Shown: in pieces, positions 17,159 to 25,362 of the stretch | Layout of the letters: every line of letters starts with the position of its first letter | Numbering within the stretch: the stretch's first letter is position 1 | Source: Bacteroidales bacterium | GTDB taxonomy: Bacteria > Bacteroidota > Bacteroidia > Bacteroidales > UBA932 | Length of the DNA stretch: 64,000 bases | Reading direction: 5' to 3' | Assembly (NCBI GenBank): GCA_015060385.1 | Contig: SUYO01000002.1 | Span: forward strand, 124,001-188,000 | Translations under genes and position numbers: made by a program | The notes under the pieces: generated by a model | What the model was told of the DNA's origin: nothing | What the model saw: the letters and a program-made list of their open reading frames with translations, nothing else | The model's database searches: none

Positions 17159-19435
17159 TCACTCCTTCTTCAACGCCTCGGCCGGGTTGGTGCGGGCGGC
17201 GCGGAGCGTCTGCCAGAGTACGGAGGCGATGGAAATCGCGAAGGACAATAAGACCGAAGCCACATATATCCACCAGACATTTTGCGGTACCGATCCAAGT
17301 GCGATAAAGAACTGCCGGACTAGTTCAGCTACACATATTCCCAGCACAGAAGCGATTCCCGTCATGATCAGGTAGAACCGGAGGTTTCGGATAATTTCAC
17401 CATTTTCCGTCGCTCCGAATATTCTCCTGACCGCGATCTCGTTCTTCCGTTCATTCATGAAATGCATGCTCATTCCGATGAGTCCCATCATGGACATGAT
17501 CACGACCAGCACCATCACTATTCCGATCATCTCGATGATCATTCTGAAAGGTGCAGTTGTTTCCTCGAATATGTCGAGAACATATTTTGCCTTTTCCATA
17601 CCGGTGATGTCGCCATCCGGAGCGATCTTGTTCATCTGCGCTTCGTTGAACAGGGACTGTACCAGCTCACGGCCTTTCTTATGATCTCCTGCAATCTTGA
17701 AGACAACAGAGGTCCTTATGGTCTGCTCCTTGACGGATGCAACTGTCAGACATGGACCACCTCCCTCAAGCGGAGCCATACCCGGAAAGTCATTGACGAT
17801 GCCTGCAATATGGTCCGTTACTGTAGATTTGTACAGATGATCAAGGACGCGTGGATCTTTCTCTATGAACGATTGCGTGAATGGAGTCAGCCACAGGCCA
17901 TTGAAATCATTGCCGTTCTGCTGGATGATTTCGAATCCCAATGTCTCGAATCCGCTTCGGTCGCATTCGATGTGGCTGAAAAGATATTGAGGGGTGTCCG
18001 GAATGTTGATGACACCGCTCAACCCCTGGGCCGGAACCTGAGCGGCACGGCCGCATGATATAATTTCAGGGTATTCAGCTGCTTTTGACAGCATTATCGC
18101 TGCATTTTCAGGGGTTACCCGCATATAAACCACATCTTCGATGTCGCAATTGAAATCAACCTTCATGGCATCCCTGTGACATTTGTCGGCCATCAGCACG
18201 ACGGACAGCAGGACAACCGAAAGAACCGTCTGAAAGCTGATGAAGAATTTTGAAAGCCTTCTTTTGCTGTGTAGCCTGAAATCACCTTTGGTAATGTCCA
18301 GCGGACTGAATCTTGATGCCATCAGGGATGGGGCCAGACCGGCAGCAATTGAGGTGATGAGAATGATCGATGCGGATATCGTGATGGTCCTGATGTTCCA
18401 GATCGGCTCGATTGAAAAGTCTGTGAATCCGTTCATTGCAAGCAATCCTTTGATGAACTGACCGATATATCCGCTCATCAGATATCCGAGTACAAAACAT
18501 ACAGTCGTAAATGCCAATGATTCGCACAGACTACTGATTATCAAGCGCATGCGTGTAGCTCCTACTAGTTTTTTAGTTGCATTCTCCTTTGCTCTGGTAG
18601 TCGAGAGCGCTACGTTCAGGTTGATATAGTTGAGGATGGCAGTAATGAAGATCAGAAGCAGAAGGGCAGCAATCATGCCCATTGAAGCCTGCTGATATTT
18701 CATGAACTGTCCGTAATTCACCATACATGTCGGCAGTTCATCATATCTTACAAGCCCCCTGAAAACCCCGGCCTCCTTGTACTTCAGATATGTTTCGTCT
18801 CCTGCATTGAATGTATCTGCCGCTTCCAGAATACGGTTTTCTATTTCCTTCCTGTCATGTCCATTCCTTATTGATACAAATGTCACTCCGCTGCCAATGC
18901 CTCCGTTTTCACGAAGATCCTTGAATGGAGCAATGTTCTGCAGTATTTCGCATTCCTTCAGGATGTCATTCCTGCTGTTTTTGAAGACAGCGGCTACAGT
19001 ATAATATTTATCCTCTATCTTTACAGCCTTGCCGATAGCCGATCCATCCGCAATCATTGCCGCGAATTTCTCCGATACCGCAATGTTTTCCCTTGAATCC
19101 AGGAATGATTCGTCTCCTTCTACGAACTCGAACGGGAAGAAGTAGAAGAAATCCTTATCAACGATGCTTCTTGGGCCCAGCATAGCGGAAGTAGTCTGTT
19201 CTATTTCCGGGATACTCTCCTTCAGGTAATCACCGAAATTGACTTCTGTATACAGATTACCCATATACGCTACAGCGTATACATCCTCATATCTTTCATG
19301 AGCATGAGATCTTTCATATTTGTCAACGGTGACATTGATCAAAGGAATTACGAACGCCAACGCAAGGCTCAGTCCCACGACCTCGATCGCGGTGTAGAGC
19401 TTGTTTCTCGATAGGAATCTCAGGTAACTTTTCAT
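17159..19435 (-). CDS. FtsX/MacB-type ABC transporter permease 4 (type A)
   Basis: A 758-residue type A permease, the shortest in the array. The head is MKSYLRFLSRNKLYTAIEVV with LALAFVIPLINV, and the tail LWQTLRAARTNPAEALKKE. The coupling motifs are RAKENATKKLVGAT and RKNEIAVRRIFGAT. The FtsX core has ILNYINLNVALSTTR. Its first periplasmic domain contains DKDFFYFFPFEFVEG, close to permease 6, so these two probably share a recent ancestor. Each permease carries two FtsX units, so one chain could form a complete permease with two ATPase protomers. It lies in the hairpin-spaced array, with about 100 bp to each neighbour and no own promoter visible. Confidence 0.9.
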   Translation of the reverse strand: MKSYLRFLSRNKLYTAIEVVGLSLALAFVIPLINVTVDKYERSHAHERYEDVYAVAYMGNLYTEVNFGDYLKESIPEIEQTTSAMLGPRSIVDKDFFYFFPFEFVEGDESFLDSRENIAVSEKFAAMIADGSAIGKAVKIEDKYYTVAAVFKNSRNDILKECEILQNIAPFKDLRENGGIGSGVTFVSIRNGHDRKEIENRILEAADTFNAGDETYLKYKEAGVFRGLVRYDELPTCMVNYGQFMKYQQASMGMIAALLLLIFITAILNYINLNVALSTTRAKENATKKLVGATRMRLIISSLCESLAFTTVCFVLGYLMSGYIGQFIKGLLAMNGFTDFSIEPIWNIRTITISASIILITSIAAGLAPSLMASRFSPLDITKGDFRLHSKRRLSKFFISFQTVLSVVLLSVVLMADKCHRDAMKVDFNCDIEDVVYMRVTPENAAIMLSKAAEYPEIISCGRAAQVPAQGLSGVINIPDTPQYLFSHIECDRSGFETLGFEIIQQNGNDFNGLWLTPFTQSFIEKDPRVLDHLYKSTVTDHIAGIVNDFPGMAPLEGGGPCLTVASVKEQTIRTSVVFKIAGDHKKGRELVQSLFNEAQMNKIAPDGDITGMEKAKYVLDIFEETTAPFRMIIEMIGIVMVLVVIMSMMGLIGMSMHFMNERKNEIAVRRIFGATENGEIIRNLRFYLIMTGIASVLGICVAELVRQFFIALGSVPQNVWWIYVASVLLSFAISIASVLWQTLRAARTNPAEALKKE

Positions 19436-19472
19436 GTATTAGGCTATCTGTTTGTTAGTCAATGTCTTAGCT

Positions 19473-19506
19473 GATAAGCCTGCAACCCCGGGGCGGCAGG
19501 CTAATC
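19473..19506. repeat. 34-bp intergenic hairpin, copy 4 (one mismatch)
   Basis: The left arm reads GATAAGCCTGC, leaving one mismatch in the stem against GCAGGCTAATC. The loop is unchanged. It lies between permeases 3 and 4. Confidence 0.88.
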
Positions 19507-19537
19507 GGGTAAGTTGTTGACGTGCAGTGTTTTATCC

Positions 19538-21901
19538 TCACTCCTTCTTCAGCGCCTCAGCCGGGTTCGTCCTGGCAGCGCGGAGGGTCTGCCAGAGAAC
19601 CGAGGCGAGGGAGATGGCCAGAGCAAGCAGCACAGCTGCGGCGAACGGCCATATGGTCAGGTCAATCCTGTAGGCAAACTCTTCGAGATAGCGTCCGCAG
19701 AATATCCATGCGACCGGAATGGCAACGGCACTTCCTATGATGGTGATGATCATATATTCCGATATGTTCCTGCGTGTCTCGCTCGTCATCGTTCCGCCGA
19801 AAACCTTGCGTATGGCGATGCCTTTCTCTCTTTCCGAAGCGAAGTAGGTGCTCATGGCGACAAGACCGAGTATGGACAATATGACTGCCAGTATTGCGGA
19901 GATCTTGAGCAGCTTTACAGTCCTGTTGTTTTCCTCCAGTACCCTTACCATCATGTCTTCGACATAGCCGAAATCCCAAGGTTCGATATAGGCTCCGTTA
20001 TATTCATCGGAGAACTTCCGGTATATCCTGTCGAATGTTTCAAAGGCCTCGTCGTGATTTTCATCGGTCTCGATCAGAATGGTGTTGTTATAGAGCCCGA
20101 AGTCATCTACCGGAAGGACGATCACAGCGACCATCGACTGTTCCATTGTCTCGTTCATAGCATTGTCTGAGGCTATATTGCCTAATACTCCGCCGAAGTT
20201 ATCGATCCTGCTTCGGTTGAAGTTACCGTCCCATGATTTTGCAATTTTCTCAGCAGCTTCTCTCGAATCAAAGCAGTTGTAAAGACTTTCAGTGAACCAT
20301 ACCGAATGGGCGAGGGGAGCACCGGAATCTACCTTGATATCGAAATCCCACATCCCGAATGCTTCGGTATCACATATCAGCAACGCCACAGATGTCAGGT
20401 CAGTGCTGTTTTCCAACTGAATGGCAGTGAAGAAATTCATATTTGTAGGGTATCCTCTGGAAAGTGCCACCTTCTTCACGAACGGCAATTGTCTGATTTC
20501 ATCCATGACAGGTATTATATCTCCAGTTTCTACCACATCCGTTGACAGGATGAATTTATCTTCGATGTCCGCTCCCAAAGGCATATTGATCATATGGTTC
20601 ATCTGCCTGTCGAGAATAATCGCCGAGGCGATCAGAGTGATGGCGACGATGTTCTGAAGCAGGATGAACACTCTGTTCAGACCGGCTCTGCTCTTTCTTC
20701 TGTATGTGCCGTTTACAATGCTTATAGGCTTGATGGATGATATGTTCAGAGCAGGGATAAGGCCGCAGATGCTGCCGAGCAGCACAACGAAAAGTACATA
20801 AATGGAGATGCTGGCAGCATTGAACGGTATTGCAACAGTCTGTCCGTCAATGATACGTCCGATATATGGAGCAAGGGCGACCGCAATGCCCACGGCTGCG
20901 ATGGAGCATACTGCCGTAAATCCGATTGACTCAAGTATGTACTTTACTGCGATGTGGGCCTTTTCTGCACCGACAAGACTTCTTGTGGCCATTTCCTTCG
21001 CTCTTTTGTTCGTCAGGGCGAGATTCAGGTTGATGTAGTTGATGACTGCGGAGACCAGAAGAAGCAGGGAAACTATGAGGAGGATGATTATCTGTCTCCT
21101 GTCTCCCATATTAAGAAAATCGTTGATCTCTTCACTGGAAAAGTAAAATCTGTCAAATCTCTCTATACCTATCATATCGGCAAACATTGCTGTTCTGTCA
21201 GCCGGCATCCTCTCTCCCCAGAACTGTTTGAAGACAGTCTGTATCTTTTCCAGGAGTACTGCCTCGTCAGTTGACTCTGCCGCCTTGATGAATGTTGTGG
21301 CGGACAGGGTGAATACCGGGTTCTTCTGCGCGCTGTCGTTCAATGGACCATCACCACTGCAGATGAAGTCCATGTACTTCCAATATTTATGATCGAAATC
21401 CTTGATGACTCCTGTCACGGTCAATGCCTGGGAAGGATATTCTGTCGGAATTATCTTCATTCCGACTGCCAGTTCCGGCTTTCCTGCCAGTTTGACTGCA
21501 TATGATTCACTGACGATGATGTCAGTATGTGATTTCATGCATCCGGCATCCCCGATGACGAATTCATAGTCGAATATGTCGAAGAAGTCCCCTCTGACGG
21601 CAAGTCCTCTGGTAACCAGCCTTTCATCTTCATACTCCATTACGACCTCCTCGATATCGTTGACAAGGGTGATTTTCTCCATTTCAGGAATCTGTTCCTT
21701 CAGCGGATCCAATGCTCCATATGGCATATACTGAGTAAGGATAAACACCCTCTCATAATCCGGATTCTCGTGCGATATGCTGTATTCCTGCCATACATAG
21801 CTGCCGATCAGCAGCACAAACGCCAGCGCAACGCTCAGACCCACGACCTCGATGGCGGTGTACAGCTTGTTTCTCGATAGGAATCTCAGGTAACTTTTCA
21901 T
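19538..21901 (-). CDS. FtsX/MacB-type ABC transporter permease 3 (type A)
   Basis: A 787-residue type A permease with the common head (MKSYLRFLSRNKLYTAIEVV, then VALAFVLLIGSYVWQEY) and tail (LWQTLRAARTNPAEALKKE). The FtsX units carry VINYINLNLALTNKRAKEMATRSLVGAE and REKGIAIRKVFGGT. The periplasmic regions at about 40-270 and 430-690 are unlike the others in sequence, though they follow the same order of motifs (DFFDIFDYEFVIGD, then IVSESYAVKLAG). It is the first type A gene after the type B permease 2, and the hairpin spacer begins at its upstream side. Confidence 0.9.
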   Translation of the reverse strand: MKSYLRFLSRNKLYTAIEVVGLSVALAFVLLIGSYVWQEYSISHENPDYERVFILTQYMPYGALDPLKEQIPEMEKITLVNDIEEVVMEYEDERLVTRGLAVRGDFFDIFDYEFVIGDAGCMKSHTDIIVSESYAVKLAGKPELAVGMKIIPTEYPSQALTVTGVIKDFDHKYWKYMDFICSGDGPLNDSAQKNPVFTLSATTFIKAAESTDEAVLLEKIQTVFKQFWGERMPADRTAMFADMIGIERFDRFYFSSEEINDFLNMGDRRQIIILLIVSLLLLVSAVINYINLNLALTNKRAKEMATRSLVGAEKAHIAVKYILESIGFTAVCSIAAVGIAVALAPYIGRIIDGQTVAIPFNAASISIYVLFVVLLGSICGLIPALNISSIKPISIVNGTYRRKSRAGLNRVFILLQNIVAITLIASAIILDRQMNHMINMPLGADIEDKFILSTDVVETGDIIPVMDEIRQLPFVKKVALSRGYPTNMNFFTAIQLENSTDLTSVALLICDTEAFGMWDFDIKVDSGAPLAHSVWFTESLYNCFDSREAAEKIAKSWDGNFNRSRIDNFGGVLGNIASDNAMNETMEQSMVAVIVLPVDDFGLYNNTILIETDENHDEAFETFDRIYRKFSDEYNGAYIEPWDFGYVEDMMVRVLEENNRTVKLLKISAILAVILSILGLVAMSTYFASEREKGIAIRKVFGGTMTSETRRNISEYMIITIIGSAVAIPVAWIFCGRYLEEFAYRIDLTIWPFAAAVLLALAISLASVLWQTLRAARTNPAEALKKE

Positions 21902-21938
21902 AAATCGTGTTATCTGCTTATTAATCAGTGTCTTAGCT

Positions 21939-21972
21939 GATTAGCCTGCAACCCCGGGGCGGCAGGCTAATC
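21939..21972. repeat. 34-bp intergenic hairpin, copy 5
   Basis: Perfect arms as in copy 1. It lies between permeases 2 and 3. Beyond GGGTAAGTTGTTGA the spacer departs from the other four, in keeping with the different 3' end of permease 2. This marks the edge of the repeated junction. Confidence 0.9.
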
Positions 21973-22003
21973 GGGTAAGTTGTTGAGTGGTAAGGTTTTA
22001 GTG

Positions 22004-24409
22004 TCATTCGCTCTTCAACGCTTCGGCGGGGTCGGCAGTAGCGGCGTTCCAGCTGCGGAGGACGACCACGCCGACCGTAACGCCCATCACGGCTACGAGG
22101 GCGATGGCGAACACCCACCAGTAGACAGGGCAGCGGTGTGCGAATGTGGCAAGGTATCTGTCGACGATCAACCAGCCAATCGGAGCGGCCACAGCAAAGC
22201 ATACAAGCACGATCTTCACGAACCTGCTGCTGAACATTTCCAGTATGTCTCGGACTGTAGCGCCGTTCACTCGACGCAGAGAGATCTCCCGGCGGCGATA
22301 CTGTGTCTCGAACATCACCAGACCGAAGACTCCCATCAGGGAAATAATGATGGCTACAAGAGTGAACAGGCTTATGAGCTGAGAAAGCGCCTCCTCCTTT
22401 CTGTATGTGGCGTTCAGGTTTTCATCAAAGAAGTGGATGTCCCATTCATCCGGCGAAACATTGTATTCCCATTCGCTCAGGACATCTGCTATGTGCTTCA
22501 TGACAGCCTGGTAATCAGCCTCGGCCGATACTCTTATGAATGCAGTAGTCGGATACCACCATGGGTTTGTTCCGAAAACATACAGAGCAAACGGTCGTAC
22601 TTCATGTTTGAGCGACTGGAAGCTGAAGTCTTCGCAGAAACCGGCGATGTCCGTTTCAGAGGCGTGACCGGTCACCTTGTCTTCAAGTGTGAATCCATAT
22701 TTCCTGCGTGCCGCATCGTTGAAGATGAATACACCGTTCTCGCTGTGGTTGTCTTCCGGCAGGAAGGTGCGGCCTTCGATGATGTCGATTCCCATGAATT
22801 CAGGGAAGTCGTATGCAACCGGATAACATTCGAAATTGATGTTCTGTCCGTTCCACTGACGGCCCCAGCCCATTCGTTCTTCTGCTATGAGCTTGCCCGC
22901 CGCCCATGTCACGTCCTTGATCTGAGGATCTGTCTTCATCCTTTCTTCCACAGCCTCGGCGTTGTATCCGATGTAATTCGTCGTATGTACATAAAGCAGC
23001 TGTTCCTTGTCAAAGCCCATGTCGAAATCTACCATGTACCTGCGTTGTATCGATATGAACGCGGAACAGATGATCAGGACCATCGATATCACGAACTGCA
23101 TGCCGATGAGGGTATAGCGGAGCGCCTTTCCGGCCTTCGTCGCACCGAACGACCCTTTCAGGACCATTGCCGGTTCGAAGGACGTGATGTAAAAGGCAGG
23201 ATAGAGGCTTGCGACGATCGAAATCGCGACGGCAATTACTACGGTCCATACGGTCACGCCTATGTTCATGGCGAAGGTGCTGTCTGCGGAGATAAGATGC
23301 ACGAGCTGGCTCATGTTGAAGACCATAACCAAGGCGAATGCGAGTACAAGTGCAAGGAATATGAGCCTGATGCTTTCGGCTATCGTGCCAAGGATCAGGT
23401 TTCTGCGGGTGCTTCCAAGGACTTTTTTCGTGTTGACAGCCCTTATGCGTTCGGGGACTAACGCAAAGAAGAAGTTTATATAGTTTATGAAGGCGATGCC
23501 TACTATGAGTATGGCCACGACAAGCAGGATAAGTGTTGTCGTCCTGTTTCCTCTTTCCATCTGGGCATTGTTATAATACAGGCTTTCCAGAGGGATGAAG
23601 TCGGCTACAGCCATATTCAGCATGTCATTCACCTCCTTGTCGAATTCTTCCTGGGTCATACCCATCTCTTCAGGGGAAGGCATGTTTCCGAAGAACCGTT
23701 CCATGTAGTATCCGCGGCTTACTTGTGCCAGTTCCTTTTCCATTTCCTCCACCTGCGACTCATCATGAAGTTTCACGAAATAGGTAAATCCCCATTCTGT
23801 GAAATTTTCGATGCTCCTGTCCGCCATGTTGCTCAGCAGGTCGAGATCCTTGAAATGGGAGTTGTCCGGCATGTCCTTGAATACTGCGACTATGGTACGC
23901 ATGTCTGTACCCTGTCCAAGGCTCGTTCCGACCTTGAGGTCGAATCTCTTTGCTGCACTCTCGCTGATCGCAAGAGTGTTCCTGTTTATGACATCATCCA
24001 ATGAACCCTCCATGGCTTCGAATCCTACGGCCTTCAGCGCGGTTCCGCTGATGTCCGTATGGTTCATGGTAAGGACTTCCTTTTCGCCATCCCTCTCTAT
24101 CCAGAAACTTTCGCCTGCAGTGTTGGTCAGATTGATGATACCTCCGAATTCGATGTTCGGCGAATACTGCATGAGCTTTTCTGCCAGAGGACGGCAATAA
24201 TACAGGGAGTTGTATTTTGCTTCTCCCTGTGCATTGACCGAGAGAGCAAACACTTTCTCCGAATCCTTGATGTCCTTGTTGAAGTTCAGGTCATAATTGA
24301 CCTGTACGAGAATGATGTAGAAAGCGGCAAAGGCAACCGCCATGCCGAGCACATTGAGTATGCCAGACATAGCCGATCCTCCTTTCCTGAATATGTTGAA
24401 TGATGCCAT
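22004..24409 (-). CDS. FtsX/MacB-type ABC transporter permease 2 (type B)
   Basis: An 801-residue permease starting MASFNIFRKGGSAMSGILNV with a first span near residues 20-42. It has two periplasmic domains and two FtsX units. The coupling motifs are RIRAVNTKKVLGST and RRREISLRRVNGAT, and the tail is TADPAEALKSE. It shares ALVPERIRAVN and MVLKGSFG-type motifs with permease 5 (type B), and the FEPAMVLKG segment after the first FtsX unit is common to both. It is the first permease downstream of the ATPase gene, 143 bp away across a foldback element. The ends differ from the type A set, so recombination at its 3' junction appears limited. Confidence 0.9.
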   Translation of the reverse strand: MASFNIFRKGGSAMSGILNVLGMAVAFAAFYIILVQVNYDLNFNKDIKDSEKVFALSVNAQGEAKYNSLYYCRPLAEKLMQYSPNIEFGGIINLTNTAGESFWIERDGEKEVLTMNHTDISGTALKAVGFEAMEGSLDDVINRNTLAISESAAKRFDLKVGTSLGQGTDMRTIVAVFKDMPDNSHFKDLDLLSNMADRSIENFTEWGFTYFVKLHDESQVEEMEKELAQVSRGYYMERFFGNMPSPEEMGMTQEEFDKEVNDMLNMAVADFIPLESLYYNNAQMERGNRTTTLILLVVAILIVGIAFINYINFFFALVPERIRAVNTKKVLGSTRRNLILGTIAESIRLIFLALVLAFALVMVFNMSQLVHLISADSTFAMNIGVTVWTVVIAVAISIVASLYPAFYITSFEPAMVLKGSFGATKAGKALRYTLIGMQFVISMVLIICSAFISIQRRYMVDFDMGFDKEQLLYVHTTNYIGYNAEAVEERMKTDPQIKDVTWAAGKLIAEERMGWGRQWNGQNINFECYPVAYDFPEFMGIDIIEGRTFLPEDNHSENGVFIFNDAARRKYGFTLEDKVTGHASETDIAGFCEDFSFQSLKHEVRPFALYVFGTNPWWYPTTAFIRVSAEADYQAVMKHIADVLSEWEYNVSPDEWDIHFFDENLNATYRKEEALSQLISLFTLVAIIISLMGVFGLVMFETQYRRREISLRRVNGATVRDILEMFSSRFVKIVLVCFAVAAPIGWLIVDRYLATFAHRCPVYWWVFAIALVAVMGVTVGVVVLRSWNAATADPAEALKSE

Positions 24410-24466
24410 TTGTTGTCGTTATAGGGTTATTTCGTGTCTATTTGCGTTGGTTTTGTATGAATTTGA

Positions 24467-24552
24467 CGATATGTGGAAGCGACATGCCACCCCCGGCTAG
24501 GGGGTGCCTCCCGATAGGGAGGCGGGGGTCGCTGGAACATACGTCAAATTCG
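24467..24552. repeat. Nested foldback element between ATPase and permease 2
   Basis: Outer arms GAATTTGACG and CGTCAAATTC enclose AGCGAC/GTCGCT and two inner hairpins, CACCCCCggctaGGGGGTG and CCTCCCgataGGGAGG. It fills most of the 143-bp spacer. It could act as an attenuator or mRNA processing site separating the ATPase message from the permease array, or it may be an intergenic mobile repeat. Confidence 0.75.
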
Positions 24553-25233
24553 TTACAGTTCGTTCTTTACATCGCTGACGATCTCTCCGTCGAAGAGGTT
24601 CACGATCCTCTGAGCGCAGGATGCATCCTTCTGCGAGTGGGTCACCATCACGATGGTCGTGCCTTCCTTGTTAAGTTCTGTGAGAAGGTCCATCACTTCC
24701 TTGCCGTTCTTTGAGTCGAGGTTACCGGTAGGCTCATCGGCGAGGATCAGCTTAGGGTTCGAAACGACTGCACGGGCGATTGCAACGCGCTGCTGCTGAC
24801 CTCCTGAGAGCTGCTGAGGGAAGTGCTGCGCTCTGTGGCTGATGTTCATCCTCTTGAGCATCTCTGTAACACGCTGCTTGCGCTCTGATGCACTGATGTT
24901 CAGATACTTGAGCGGAAGCTCCACATTCTCATACACATTAAGCTCGTCGATCAGGTTGAAGCTCTGGAACACGAAGCCGATGTTGCCCTTGCGGAACTTT
25001 GTGCGGTCCTTCTCCTTGAGCTTGGCAACCTCCTGTCCGAGAAGCATGTAGCTTCCGTCAGTAGGGTTGTCAAGAAGACCGAGGATGTTCAGGAGGGTAG
25101 ACTTGCCGCATCCTGAAGGGCCCATGATGGCCACGAATTCGCCGTCATTGATTTCAAATGAAACCTTGTTGAGTGCTGTTGTCTCGATTTCCTCTGTACG
25201 GAAAACCTTGCAAAGATCTGTTACTGTAATCAT
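24553..25233 (-). CDS. ABC transporter ATP-binding protein (MacB/LolD type)
   Basis: A 226-residue stand-alone nucleotide-binding domain. It has a Walker [10 protein letters not shown] at 38-46, Q-loop Gln90, signature [14 protein letters not shown] from 142, Walker B LILADEPT with Asp166-Glu167, and H-loop His199 in [11 protein letters not shown]. The length and motifs fit the LolD/MacB subfamily that drives FtsX-type permeases. It is the only ATPase gene among eight permeases in this window, so it is likely to serve several or all of them. The alternative is that some permeases use an ATPase encoded elsewhere. It lies between permease 1 and permease 2, flanked on both sides by palindromic repeats. 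Confidence 0.97.
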   Translation of the reverse strand: MITVTDLCKVFRTEEIETTALNKVSFEINDGEFVAIMGPSGCGKSTLLNILGLLDNPTDGSYMLLGQEVAKLKEKDRTKFRKGNIGFVFQSFNLIDELNVYENVELPLKYLNISASERKQRVTEMLKRMNISHRAQHFPQQLSGGQQQRVAIARAVVSNPKLILADEPTGNLDSKNGKEVMDLLTELNKEGTTIVMVTHSQKDASCAQRIVNLFDGEIVSDVKNEL

Positions 25234-25275
25234 AATGTTTTGGTATTAAATTGTTTATATAATTAATTCTGTTTA

Positions 25276-25358
25276 AGATTCCCACGCTTCGCTCGGAATG
25301 ACATGCTGGATATTCCTGTGATATGTCATTGCGAGAAGCGGAGCGACGTGGCAATCTC
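25276..25358. repeat. Imperfect palindromic intergenic repeat
   Basis: AGATTcCCACGCTTCGCTCGGAATGACAT pairs imperfectly with ATGTCATTGCGAGAAGCGGAGCGACGTGGcAATCT. Elements with CTTCGCTCGGAATGACA ends are familiar dispersed repeats in many bacterial genomes. It occupies most of the spacer between permease 1 and the ATPase gene. Confidence 0.7.
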
Positions 25359-25362
25359 CTTC

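Noticed and set aside
17462-18058. 198-residue plus-strand ORF
   Set aside because: Shadow of permease 4; the His/Asp-rich start reflects Met/Val codons on the other strand.
12114-22003. Hairpin spacers as separate intrinsic terminators
   Set aside because: None has a T run after the stem in the direction of transcription, so they are listed as repeats instead.
21980-23461. 493-residue plus-strand ORF
   Set aside because: It lies wholly antisense to permease 2 and its composition is a shadow of that gene's codon pattern.
24506-24520. Possible sigma-54 promoter between ATPase and permease 2
   Set aside because: The minus strand has TGGCAT, but the -12 GC doublet is missing and no TGTAAA palindrome lies at 55 bp.
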